Positions 9,217 to 17,469 of a stretch of DNA of 64,000 bases are shown piece after piece. Under the pieces are notes generated by a model. That model was not told where the DNA came from. It ran no database searches and saw only the letters and a program-made list of their open reading frames with translations. Positions within the stretch are counted from its first letter, which is position 1; each line of letters begins with the position of its first letter. The stretch is from positions 186,001 to 250,000 of the forward strand of contig JAJRRU010000039.1 of NCBI GenBank assembly GCA_024279135.1. Reading direction: 5' to 3'. Source of the DNA: Alphaproteobacteria bacterium. Lineage in GTDB: Bacteria; Pseudomonadota; Alphaproteobacteria; Rhodospirillales; Casp-alpha2. A program made the translations under genes and the position numbers.

Positions 9217-10464
9217 ATGATAATACACTGCCCTAATTGTAAAACACAGTTCAATGTTGATCTGAGCGGAATTGGTCAGAACGGTCGTACGGTACGTTGT
9301 TTTAACTGTGCTCAGGAATGGTTCCAGCAACCCGTTGCCCATTCCGTCCAGGCCCTGCAAAATCCCCAACCGGCGCAGCCCGCCTATCCGGCTCCGTTCC
9401 CCGGTTATCCGCCTCAGCAACCACCCGGATATGCCCCTTACCCGCCACAGAATTTACAACAGCCTGGTTATCCCTATCCACCGCCAGGCTATCCACCGGT
9501 TGACTACTCTCAGCAACCTGGACCACCACAACAACAAGCACCGTTTGAAGATCCCGATACCGCGTCCAAGCCACAGCCCGATCCAGACGACAACATCATG
9601 GGTGATAGCGAACTGGATAATGTTCTGTCCGATAACATCAATGCCCTGTTTGAAAGCGATGACGACGAGGACGAATTCAATACGCCGGAAGTTGAACCGG
9701 AGCCGGAGCCCGCGCCCGAACCGAAACCGGAACCGGAACCGGAACCGAAAGATGATATTTCGGACGAGGAACTCGACACCATCTTCGATGATGAGGACGA
9801 GCCCGCCGTCATATCGTCCATCACCAACCCGACCTCCAACGAGGGCGAACCGGAAGCAGCCATCGATATTGATGACATCGATGATATTCCCGACCCGGAC
9901 CCGTTGCCCGACAGCCTGACATCCGACCTCAGTGACGAACCGGATATGCCGCGCAGAAGACGGCGTGGCAAAAAATCCGCCGAGCCCAAGAAAAAAAGCA
10001 AGGCGCTCATGGTTATTATCATGCTTCTGGTTATCATCGGTGCAATGCTGGGTGGGCTTTATTTCCTTCGTCCGCTGGTTCTTCAGTACGTGCCAGCCCT
10101 GGCACCGGTCTATGACATGATCGGTGTATCGTCAGAAAAACTGGGTGATGGACTGGCTATTGAAGACATCAATTACCAACGTGTGACCAATGGTGGCGTT
10201 GATTTTCTGATCGTTACCGGAAACATCAGCAATGTCAGCGCGAGCGCCCTTGACATCCCCCTGATACAAGCGGTCTTGAGCAATGCTGATGGCGAACAGA
10301 TCCAGTTGGTCGTGCAGGAACCACCCCAGTCTGTGATCGAGCCGCAAGACCTGATTTCATTTAAAATCGAGGTCGAAGAGCCTTCCCCGCTGGCGCGCCG
10401 TGTCAACGTATCATTTGCCCCGCGGCCAAATGATGAGGGTGGCGAAGGGGCTGCCAGCAACTAG
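9217..10464 (+). CDS. MJ0042-type zinc-ribbon membrane protein with low-complexity linker
   Basis: About 415 aa. The N-terminus has a zinc ribbon, C5-P-N-C8 and C28-F-N-C31, of the MJ0042 type. Then come a Pro/Tyr/Gln-rich stretch (about 50-120), a long acidic region with Glu-Pro runs (about 125-250), a basic patch (RRRRRGKK), one membrane helix (about 264-285), and a periplasmic C-terminal domain resembling DUF3426. The start at 9217 puts the ribbon at the extreme N-terminus as in the family; an upstream ATG at 9157 would add 20 unrelated residues. Its function is unknown. The layout suggests a cytoplasmic sensor or scaffold tethered to the inner membrane. Confidence 0.8.
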   Translation: MIIHCPNCKTQFNVDLSGIGQNGRTVRCFNCAQEWFQQPVAHSVQALQNPQPAQPAYPAPFPGYPPQQPPGYAPYPPQNLQQPGYPYPPPGYPPVDYSQQPGPPQQQAPFEDPDTASKPQPDPDDNIMGDSELDNVLSDNINALFESDDDEDEFNTPEVEPEPEPAPEPKPEPEPEPKDDISDEELDTIFDDEDEPAVISSITNPTSNEGEPEAAIDIDDIDDIPDPDPLPDSLTSDLSDEPDMPRRRRRGKKSAEPKKKSKALMVIIMLLVIIGAMLGGLYFLRPLVLQYVPALAPVYDMIGVSSEKLGDGLAIEDINYQRVTNGGVDFLIVTGNISNVSASALDIPLIQAVLSNADGEQIQLVVQEPPQSVIEPQDLISFKIEVEEPSPLARRVNVSFAPRPNDEGGEGAASN

Positions 10465-11504
10465 AGCATATTAAACCGGATAATGGCGATGGCGCCGATC
10501 CACCCGGTGTTGATCAAACAGGCAATGGCATAGAGATAAAGGGCGCGACGAATATCCTTATGGGTCGCCCTGGCCGTACCCTCGCCAATCCAGGGCTCCT
10601 TGACCACACGGTTGGCGAAGCGTTTGGGGCCAGCCAATGCCAATTCGAGCGCACCGGCCACGGCACTTGTCGACCAGCCAGCATTAAGCGAACGGTGCTT
10701 ACCCACGTCACGCAACATGGTCTTGAATCCCTGGGACGGATGGGCCGTTGGTGAAAATATTGCCGCAGCACACAGAAACAATCCGGCCAGCCGGGCCGGT
10801 ATTATATTGAGGATATCATCGATCCGGGCAGCCGAGAATCCAAAAGACTGATACTTGATATCCTTGTAACCGATCAGCCCGTCCATGATATTGACCGCCT
10901 TATAAACCAGTATACCGGGCAGGCCAAAAAGCACATACCAGAACATCGGGGCGATAACCCCGGTCGAATACTTTTTGCTCAAAGCCTCAATCGCAGTGCG
11001 GGCAATACCATAATCATCAAGTTGTGAGGGATCACGCCGGGCGACCTGGGCAAGGCTGCGCCGGGCCGCTTCCAGGCTGTCATCGCGCAACACCTTTTCG
11101 ACCTTGAGAACCCGGTTGAACGGGTCGCGCTGGTTAATCAGGCTGACCACCAGGGAAAATTCGAGAAGCCAGCCCCATTCGTGGTTACGCGATAACCAGG
11201 CGATGGCACCACCAGCAACAATACAGATTACAATGACAAACATGACACTGACGAAGCCGCGAACGGCACGGTCTTTTTGCGTGCGTTTCTCGCGGTTAAG
11301 ACGCGCATCGAAAAAGTGGATGAGCTTTTCAATCAGGTTGACAGGATGGAAAATTAGCCGGGAAAATAAACGGAACGAACCAATATAGGCATCCACCGCC
11401 ATGGCCAGAAGCAACAAAATCATAGGGTCGAAACCAGCCGGCCCGTTTATCATTCCGAAAATAAACATACCTCGAACAATGATGCTGGCGATGAGTAAGG
11501 TCAA
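10461..11504 (-). CDS. cobD: Adenosylcobinamide-phosphate synthase CobD/CbiB
   Basis: 347 aa, a multi-spanning membrane protein. Conserved CobD/CbiB features include 'LDDYGIARTAIEALSKKYST', 'APMFWYVLFGLPGILVYKAVN', 'SFGFSAARIDDILNIIPARL' and 'LNAGWSTSAVAGALELAL'. It attaches the aminopropanol phosphate arm to cobyric acid in B12 synthesis. The gene stands alone, without other cob genes, between a convergent zinc-ribbon gene (4-bp overlap) and a divergent TPR gene. It supports the cell's dependence on B12 for NrdJ and methylmalonyl-CoA mutase. Confidence 0.9.
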   Translation of the reverse strand: MTLLIASIIVRGMFIFGMINGPAGFDPMILLLLAMAVDAYIGSFRLFSRLIFHPVNLIEKLIHFFDARLNREKRTQKDRAVRGFVSVMFVIVICIVAGGAIAWLSRNHEWGWLLEFSLVVSLINQRDPFNRVLKVEKVLRDDSLEAARRSLAQVARRDPSQLDDYGIARTAIEALSKKYSTGVIAPMFWYVLFGLPGILVYKAVNIMDGLIGYKDIKYQSFGFSAARIDDILNIIPARLAGLFLCAAAIFSPTAHPSQGFKTMLRDVGKHRSLNAGWSTSAVAGALELALAGPKRFANRVVKEPWIGEGTARATHKDIRRALYLYAIACLINTGWIGAIAIIRFNML

Positions 11505-11636
11505 CCTGTATCACGGCCATGGAATCATTCTTGCCTGCAAATCAACGGCAAATATCGTATAAGAGTCCCACAGGCGATTCGCCCGTATCGGCAATCGTGC
11601 GGTATGGTTCGTCAAAACGGGAAAGTATCAATACCC

Positions 11637-12737
11637 ATGGAGCAGATAGTCCGTATTATTGAGACATTCTGGCAGTTGCTGGAACAACTGCGAGAAGAGT
11701 ATCCCAATGAATTACTCCTGCAGCTCCCGGAAATAACCCTGACCGCCATTTTTGTGACCATTCTTGTCATCCTGATGATGGTCCGGAATCGAAGAAAAAC
11801 AGCCATAAAAAAACCGGATAAAAATGATCAGGAACTGATGAATGTCCTGACGAACCAGATCGCCCAGATCAAACGAACATCGCCGGCTGAACTTCAGTCC
11901 CCGGATTTATCCTCACCCCATATTTCTTCACCGGGCGGCATTCACAACGATTGGTTCGATAACCTGCAAAACCGCTTGAACGAACATGGTGCAAAAGGCT
12001 CGCCCTTTGCCAACGCCCTCGAGGACCTGCGCGACCTGGTACAAGGTGGAACGGCGGATAAAGCCATTGAGGCTCTGGACACACTCAGCCAGGAAAATAC
12101 CGACGCCGGGAACCAGTTAAAGAACCAGTCTGAACAACACCTGCTGGGCGCGACCATCGCGCGTATTACGGCCGGTGATCTGGCGCTTGATCTGGAGAAC
12201 ATTGAGGCCGCCGTCCAGCACTATCGCCAGGCCATCGAAACCGTGCCCATGGGCCACGATGCGTTGCTGGCCGAATGCCTGAACAACCATGCCATGGCTC
12301 TTTACCGTAACGATGAACACGACAAGGCGTTAATATCCTTTCGCCGGGCCCTGAAATTACTGGAGCGTTTCAAGGGGCCTAATGATACGGACGTGGCCAG
12401 TGTCCTGAACAATCTCGCCATGCTGTATTATGAAAAAGGCGATGGCAATGCGGCACGCCCGCTTTACGAACGGGCCTTGAAAATTGATGAAGCCGCCGAT
12501 GGCGCAGACTCACTGGCTGTGGCAACGGATCTGAACAATCTGGGATTGTTGCTGAAACATCAGAATTTAGCCGACGAGGCGGAGCCTCTGTTACGCCGCG
12601 CCCTGAATATTAAGGAAAAAGCCCTGTCAGCGGACCATCCATCACTGGTGACCGGTTTACGTAATTACGCCGCCCTGTTGCGCGCCCAGGGCCGTGATGA
12701 GGAAGCCTCTGAGCTGGATACACGTATTCCCTCCTGA
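11637..12737 (+). CDS. Membrane-anchored TPR protein
   Basis: About 366 aa. The N-terminal segment has a membrane helix (about 27-46, 'TAIFVTILVILMMV') followed by a polar linker. The C-terminal half is made of kinesin-light-chain-like tetratricopeptide repeats, visible as 'LAECLNNHAMALYRNDEHDK', 'VASVLNNLAMLYYEKGDG' and 'VATDLNNLGLLLKHQNL'. TPRs mediate protein-protein contacts; no catalytic domain is seen. The ATG at 11637 (MEQIVRII) is preferred over 11604. It is divergent from cobD. Function unknown. Confidence 0.8.
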   Translation: MEQIVRIIETFWQLLEQLREEYPNELLLQLPEITLTAIFVTILVILMMVRNRRKTAIKKPDKNDQELMNVLTNQIAQIKRTSPAELQSPDLSSPHISSPGGIHNDWFDNLQNRLNEHGAKGSPFANALEDLRDLVQGGTADKAIEALDTLSQENTDAGNQLKNQSEQHLLGATIARITAGDLALDLENIEAAVQHYRQAIETVPMGHDALLAECLNNHAMALYRNDEHDKALISFRRALKLLERFKGPNDTDVASVLNNLAMLYYEKGDGNAARPLYERALKIDEAADGADSLAVATDLNNLGLLLKHQNLADEAEPLLRRALNIKEKALSADHPSLVTGLRNYAALLRAQGRDEEASELDTRIPS

Positions 12738-12782
12738 CAATCACTGGCCATTTCAGTAACACCGGTTGATCAGGCCCTTTTG

Positions 12783-13976
12783 TCAGGCCCTCGTGCGTGC
12801 ATGGCGGTAAATAATCACGCAACAAAACAACACCGCACAGACCCCCACGAAGACCATCAGGCCATGGGGTTGCCACAACTCAAAGGCAATACCCGCCAGC
12901 GGTGGTCCGGCGATATTGGCAATCTCATAGGCCACAACAAAAGCCGCACTGGCCGCGGTCAACGAACCGCCCTTATAGCGCTCTCCGATGATAGCCAGCG
13001 ATACGGTATAAAGCGCCCAGGCAAAACCACCCCAGAAAAACAAGGTTATGGCGATACCGGTGATACTGCCAAATGTCTGGGCTACGGTCAGCACAACCGG
13101 ACCGATAATCCCGACGAATCCACACACGATCAGGATTTTATAACGATCAGTTCGGTCTGCCAGCCAGCAGATCGGCAACTGCAACACGATATTGCCGAGC
13201 ACAAACAAACTGAGCAATAAGATGGCCGTATTTTCATCAAACCCCACCCGCAGCCCCCAGATCGGCAGGAAATTAAAAAACACCATATCGGTCATACCAC
13301 ACAGCAAACCGGCGGCCAGTATAGAGGGCATGGATTTGATAAAACCGGACAGGCGGACGCCTTTCGGCAAATGCAACACCGGAGCCAGATGCCAGATAAA
13401 CAACAACGGAACCAGGCTGATCGCCATGGCGATGGCGGAAAATATATAAGCCGTGACGCCTTGTGTGCCGATAATCGTTAATATCAGGGGGCCAATGGCG
13501 AAACTGCCCGCCATAACGGTACCATAGATCGCCGTCATTCTCCCGCGGTTCCCATCATGGGCAATAGAATTGAGCCATGCTTCGGTAACAATCCAGGGGG
13601 TAGCACTGAAAATGCCGGTCATAAACCGCAGGACCAGCCAGCTTTCATAAGAATCAAACACCGGCAACAGGACAATGGTAAGCAAGGAGCAGAATGAGGT
13701 CAGAAAATTAGCGCCCGAGGTGCCAAATCGACGGACCAGAAACGGAACCAAAGGGGCCGCCAGGATAACACCTACCGGCGTGATCGCCCCCAATACTCCG
13801 ATCATCAGGCTGCTATACCCCTGTGATTCCAGTGACAAAGCCATCATGGGTATGAGCCCGGCGAAGGAAATACCCCACGCAAAAATAGCGGCAAACAAAC
13901 CGCCAAACGATATCATCGTCTGTTTTTTTGTCAGTATCCTGTGTGGAATACTGGATGAAGATTCTTCCTCGCTCAT
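12783..13976 (-). CDS. Major facilitator superfamily transporter
   Basis: About 397 aa with some twelve hydrophobic segments. 'PFLVRRFGTSGANFL' in the N-terminal half and 'CWLADRTDRYKILIVCG' between halves match the MFS loop signatures (GxxxDRxGR-like). The pattern resembles the YcaD/UMF-like MFS subgroup, but the substrate cannot be read. The ATG at 13976 (MSEEESSS) starts a cytoplasmic N-terminus; an upstream ATG at 14054 adds 26 residues of uncertain reality. The gene is divergent from the Sco gene. Confidence 0.85.
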   Translation of the reverse strand: MSEEESSSSIPHRILTKKQTMISFGGLFAAIFAWGISFAGLIPMMALSLESQGYSSLMIGVLGAITPVGVILAAPLVPFLVRRFGTSGANFLTSFCSLLTIVLLPVFDSYESWLVLRFMTGIFSATPWIVTEAWLNSIAHDGNRGRMTAIYGTVMAGSFAIGPLILTIIGTQGVTAYIFSAIAMAISLVPLLFIWHLAPVLHLPKGVRLSGFIKSMPSILAAGLLCGMTDMVFFNFLPIWGLRVGFDENTAILLLSLFVLGNIVLQLPICWLADRTDRYKILIVCGFVGIIGPVVLTVAQTFGSITGIAITLFFWGGFAWALYTVSLAIIGERYKGGSLTAASAAFVVAYEIANIAGPPLAGIAFELWQPHGLMVFVGVCAVLFCCVIIYRHARTRA

Positions 13977-14141
13977 GGTGACCGTTTCATTTCGTGTAAA
14001 AAATCCAGAACATACCAAAATCATTGGCTTTACCAACACAAACATCAATTCCATTTTTTTTGTTCATATGATATTGGCCCGGAGCGATCCGTACCCTATG
14101 ATGCCATCCTCGAGTTCAATTGCTGAGCAAGGATGCATACC

Positions 14142-14750
14142 ATGAGGCAGGCCCGAATATTAATTGCAATCTTGATGCTTGTAGGTGCCGCAGGCGGGTT
14201 CTGGTATGTTTTTCAATCCGGCGGCTTCGGGCCGTTATTCGGCACACCCAAACAAACCTCCAAAATACAGATCGGCGGCCCTTTTGATCTGGTTAATCAT
14301 TGGGGCGAAAACGTCAACAATGAGGACTATTACGGTACGAACAGCCTGATTTTTTTCGGTTATACCTACTGTCCGGATGTTTGTCCCACAACCCTGACAA
14401 ATATATCAACCGCGCTTGATATTCTTGGCGACGATGCCAGTGACATGAACGTGCTGTTTATTACCGTTGATCCGGAGCGCGACAAACCCGAATACCTGAA
14501 AGAATATCTGGAGCACTTCCATCCGGCCATTACCGGTTTGACCGGCAACCCCAACCAGATCAAAAAAGTTACCAAGGCCTTCGGGGTTTATTATGCCAAG
14601 GTCCAGGAAAAAGATGCCGATCCGGATGATTATTTCATGGATCATACTGCCCTGATCTACTTGATGGGCCCCGATGGCAAGTACAAGGCACACTTCAGCC
14701 ACAACACGCCCCCCGAACTTATGGCAAGTAAAATTAAAGCCAAATTATAA
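14142..14750 (+). CDS. SCO1/SenC family copper-binding protein
   Basis: About 202 aa. One N-terminal membrane anchor precedes a thioredoxin-like Sco domain with the copper-binding 'YCPDVCPT' (C77, C81) and the third ligand His in 'FMDHTALIYL' (H168). Sco proteins deliver copper to the CuA site of cytochrome oxidase or act as thiol-disulfide reductases in the periplasm. The ATG at 14142 is chosen because AAGGA lies 8 bases upstream; the ATG at 14133 overlaps that site. It is followed 16 bases later by the first UPF0260 gene. Family is certain; the client is not visible. Confidence 0.93.
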   Translation: MRQARILIAILMLVGAAGGFWYVFQSGGFGPLFGTPKQTSKIQIGGPFDLVNHWGENVNNEDYYGTNSLIFFGYTYCPDVCPTTLTNISTALDILGDDASDMNVLFITVDPERDKPEYLKEYLEHFHPAITGLTGNPNQIKKVTKAFGVYYAKVQEKDADPDDYFMDHTALIYLMGPDGKYKAHFSHNTPPELMASKIKAKL

Positions 14751-14766
14751 ACATGCGTATCAGGAT

Positions 14767-15213
14767 ATGAGCGATACACCGTTCTGGAAAACCACACCCC
14801 TGGACCAGATGAGCCCTGCCCAATGGGACGCCTTGTGCGATGGATGTGGTAAATGTTGTCTGGGTATGGTCGATAACCCCGACAAAACCAGCGAACGCAA
14901 ACTGCGCCACACCAATGTTGCGTGCCGCCTGCTTGACCCCCATAGCTGTCGCTGTTCCAGTTATACTGATCGCCACCGGTTCGTGCCCGACTGTATCAGG
15001 CTGACCCCAAACAAGGTGAAAAACCTGGACTGGCTAGCCCCAACGTGCGCTTATCGACGCCTGTCTGAAGGGCATGACCTGCCGGACTGGCATCATCTGG
15101 TCACGGGCGATGCCGATAGTGTACATTCCGCCGGCATGTCTGTGCGTGGACGAACGGTTAGCGAACGACATGTGGATGACTACGCCGCCCATATAATTGA
15201 CTGGCTGGAATGA
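14767..15213 (+). CDS. YcgN/YkgJ-type cysteine cluster protein (UPF0260), copy 1
   Basis: 148 aa. It has the hallmark 'ALCDGCGKCCLGM' and further conserved cysteines in 'VACRLLDPHSCRCSSY', 'PDCIRLTP' and 'PTCAYRRLSEG', suggesting binding of a metal or Fe-S centre. The start at 14767 gives 'MSDTPFWKTTPLDQMSPAQW', aligned with copy 2. It lies just downstream of a Sco gene and 18 bases upstream of a paralogue. The biochemical role of UPF0260 is not established. Both copies keep the cysteine framework, so neither looks like a pseudogene. Confidence 0.88.
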   Translation: MSDTPFWKTTPLDQMSPAQWDALCDGCGKCCLGMVDNPDKTSERKLRHTNVACRLLDPHSCRCSSYTDRHRFVPDCIRLTPNKVKNLDWLAPTCAYRRLSEGHDLPDWHHLVTGDADSVHSAGMSVRGRTVSERHVDDYAAHIIDWLE

Positions 15214-15231
15214 CCTGGAAACAACCGTAAA

Positions 15232-15669
15232 ATGACCCGCAAGAAACCATTTTGGGAAACCAAATCCCTGCATGAAATGTCTCAACCGGAATGGGAGTCC
15301 CTGTGCGATGGATGCGGTAAGTGTTGCCTGAACAAGCTGATAAATGATGATGGTGATATCTTCTTTACCGATGCCGCGTGCTGGCTGTTTGATCGCCATG
15401 AATGCCGATGCCTGGATTACGGCAATCGCAAATCCAAGGTGCCCGATTGTGTGGTCTTAAAACCCAGAGACATATCCAGCTTGCACTGGTTGCCGGCCAG
15501 TTGTGCCTACCGGGTCCTGTCCGAAGGCGGTAAACTGGCGGACTGGCATCCGCTGATCAGTGGTGATCCCCAGAGCATTCACCGGGCCGGAATATCGGTT
15601 CGCGACCGTACCATATCGGAAAACGACGTGCTCGATCTGGATGACCGCATCATCGACTGGATCGAATAA
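15232..15669 (+). CDS. YcgN/YkgJ-type cysteine cluster protein (UPF0260), copy 2
   Basis: 145 aa, a paralogue of the preceding gene. Shared blocks are 'FWETKSLHEMSQPEWESLCD', 'CDGCGKCCLNKL', 'ECRCLDYGNRKSKVPDCV', 'SCAYRVLSEGGKLADWHPL' and 'IIDWIE' at the C-terminus. This copy keeps 'INDDGDIFFTDAACWLFD', which resembles the widespread single-copy UPF0260 more closely than copy 1 does. That suggests copy 1 is the diverged duplicate. Function unknown, probably cytoplasmic and metal-binding. Confidence 0.9.
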   Translation: MTRKKPFWETKSLHEMSQPEWESLCDGCGKCCLNKLINDDGDIFFTDAACWLFDRHECRCLDYGNRKSKVPDCVVLKPRDISSLHWLPASCAYRVLSEGGKLADWHPLISGDPQSIHRAGISVRDRTISENDVLDLDDRIIDWIE

Positions 15670-15769
15670 AAATAAATAAAATTAAATTTGGAATAAAAAA
15701 CGTCTTCAACTGTTCATATATAGGAAAGGCACATTTTGTGCTGACCATGACAGAAATGGAGAATTTCAG

Positions 15770-16021
15770 ATGAAAAAAGTATTCACATCCCTTGCCGCCG
15801 CCGGACTTGTGATCGCCCTAGCGTCCCCGGCTTATGCTTTTAGCTGTCCAAAAGACTTGCACGCCATTGATGCAGCCCTGGAGGCTGGCGTTCAGATAAG
15901 TTCAAGTGATATGGCCAAGGTCAAATCACTGCGCGACAAAGGCGAAGCCTATCATAAAAGTGGGGCGCACGCTGAATCCATTGCCGCATTGAAAGCAGCT
16001 AAGAAAATCCTAGGTATGTAA
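15770..16021 (+). CDS. Small exported protein of unknown function
   Basis: 83 aa. A clear signal peptide (KK, a hydrophobic core, then ASPAYA before F) leaves a mature protein of about 60 residues with a single cysteine (FSCPKDL). The mature part is predicted helical: 'HAIDAALEAGVQISSSDMAK' then 'VKSLRDKGEAYHKSGAHAES'. The ending resembles one helix pair of a tetratricopeptide unit. A ribosome site (GGAGAA) precedes the ATG. A strong hairpin follows 13 bases after the stop. I do not recognise the family. Confidence 0.7.
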   Translation: MKKVFTSLAAAGLVIALASPAYAFSCPKDLHAIDAALEAGVQISSSDMAKVKSLRDKGEAYHKSGAHAESIAALKAAKKILGM

Positions 16022-16033
16022 CAAGGTTTTAAC

Positions 16034-16072
16034 GAGCTGCCGGATCATAGTCTCTCAGTGGTCCGGCGGCTC
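16034..16072 (+). promoter_or_regulatory. Hairpin between small exported protein and sigma factor gene
   Basis: GAGCTGCCGGATC (16034-16046) pairs along 13 positions with GGTCCGGCGGCTC (16060-16072), including two G-U pairs, around a 13-base loop. No T-run follows on the plus strand, so it is not a classic intrinsic terminator. It may protect the upstream mRNA or attenuate transcription into the sigma factor gene. Confidence 0.45.
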
Positions 16073-16098
16073 AGAACCAACAACAACCGGATATTCCA

Positions 16099-16611
16099 GT
16101 GCAACAATATCATCACCTCATTGCCCGGCAAATTCCTCACCTCAGGCGTTATGCCTGTGCCTTGACGGGCAATTCGACGGACGGCGATGATCTGGTTCAA
16201 GAAGCCCTGACACGAGCCCTCGATCGTTTGCATCTGTGGCAACCGGGCAGCAACATGAGAGCATGGATTTTTTCGATTTTGCATAATATTTTTGTTAACG
16301 ACATGACCCGGGCAAACCGACGCCCCGATGTGGTGACCCTGGATGACAGCCACGAAGACCTGCACAGGGTAACGGCACAACAAGACGCCAGACACCAGCT
16401 CCGAGACATGCAGCGCGCCCTGCGCCTGCTGCCAGACGAACAGCGCCAGGTGGTTCTTTTGGTCGGCATGGAGGGTGCCCGGTATAAAGAGGTCGCCGAA
16501 ATTCTCGACATTCCCATTGGCACAGTGATGTCACGGCTCAATCGCGGACGGACGGCTTTACGAGAATTAATGCTGGAAAATACAGATGACTTTCTGAGGC
16601 AAATAACATGA
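16099..16611 (+). CDS. ECF-type RNA polymerase sigma factor
   Basis: 170 aa. Region 2 is visible as 'DGDDLVQEALTRALDRLHLW' and 'MRAWIFSILHNIFVNDMTR', and region 4 as 'LPDEQRQVVLLVGMEGARYK', 'EVAEILDIPIGTVMSRLNRG' and 'RTALRELM'. Sigma-70 region 3 is absent, as in ECF factors. The start is a GTG at 16099. The stop overlaps the next gene by 4 bases (ATGA), and that gene encodes a membrane protein with anti-sigma layout. The target regulon and inducing signal are unknown. Confidence 0.92.
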   Translation: MQQYHHLIARQIPHLRRYACALTGNSTDGDDLVQEALTRALDRLHLWQPGSNMRAWIFSILHNIFVNDMTRANRRPDVVTLDDSHEDLHRVTAQQDARHQLRDMQRALRLLPDEQRQVVLLVGMEGARYKEVAEILDIPIGTVMSRLNRGRTALRELMLENTDDFLRQIT

Positions 16612-17396
16612 ACAACACCCCGGTTACACACGACGACCTGAACCGCTATGTGGACAGTGAATTACCGGCGGAAGACATGGCACGAATCGAAGCCTGGCTG
16701 GCCGAGAATCCGGAAGACTCCGCCATGGTCCATTCGTGGCGGTCACAGAAAAACCGTATGCATGAGGTGTACGATTCGATCCTGGATGAGGCCATTCCGC
16801 CTGATATGCTCACACTGTTGGATAAAGACCAACGCCGAAAACCATTTGGCCATACATCATCATGGATGCGCATGGCGGCCTCGATTGCCATATTGTTGCT
16901 CGGCGGTGGTGGCGGCTGGTTCCTGCATGGCTGGCAATCAGTCAATCAGCCATACGCTGCGACTTCCTTTGTCCAACAGGCCGTCGGTGCCCACCGGGTC
17001 TTTGTCAGCGAGGTCCGCCATCCCGTCGAGGTCGGCGCAGACCAGCAAAACCATCTGGTGGCCTGGCTTTCCAAACGTCTGGGAACCCCGCTCAGGGCAC
17101 CCGACATTACCGCCACCGGATATAGCCTTGTCGGCGGTCGTCTGTTGTCGGCAAACGCCCTGCCGGTAGCCTTGTTTATGTATGAAAACGCCACGGGCAA
17201 CAGGCTGACCATCTATGTCCGTGCGACAGACACCGAAGAGAATACGGCATTCAGATTCGACGACGCCGAAGGTCTCAATGCCTTTTACTGGGTCGATGAC
17301 CGTTTCGCCTACGCCCTGACCGGTCCGGTCGCTCGTGCAGACCTGATGACCATCGCCCACAAGGTGTTCGCCGATTTTAACCAGCCTGCTTTATAA
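16608..17396 (+). CDS. Putative membrane anti-sigma factor
   Basis: 262 aa. The N-terminal 80 residues ('HDDLNRYVDSELPAEDMARI') look like the short cytoplasmic sigma-binding domain of anti-sigma factors. One membrane helix follows (about 88-107) and then a periplasmic domain of about 150 residues. The HxxxCxxC zinc motif of ZAS-type anti-sigmas is absent; the N-terminal domain has no cysteine. The 4-base overlap with the sigma gene implies coupled synthesis. The periplasmic part would be the sensor. The role is inferred from gene order and topology. Confidence 0.8.
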   Translation: MNNTPVTHDDLNRYVDSELPAEDMARIEAWLAENPEDSAMVHSWRSQKNRMHEVYDSILDEAIPPDMLTLLDKDQRRKPFGHTSSWMRMAASIAILLLGGGGGWFLHGWQSVNQPYAATSFVQQAVGAHRVFVSEVRHPVEVGADQQNHLVAWLSKRLGTPLRAPDITATGYSLVGGRLLSANALPVALFMYENATGNRLTIYVRATDTEENTAFRFDDAEGLNAFYWVDDRFAYALTGPVARADLMTIAHKVFADFNQPAL

Positions 17397-17469
17397 TACC
17401 AATGTTGGGTCTTGTTTAGGGCAAGCGAGTGGCTCATTATCGCCCGTACATAAATTTACGGGGGCCGCC

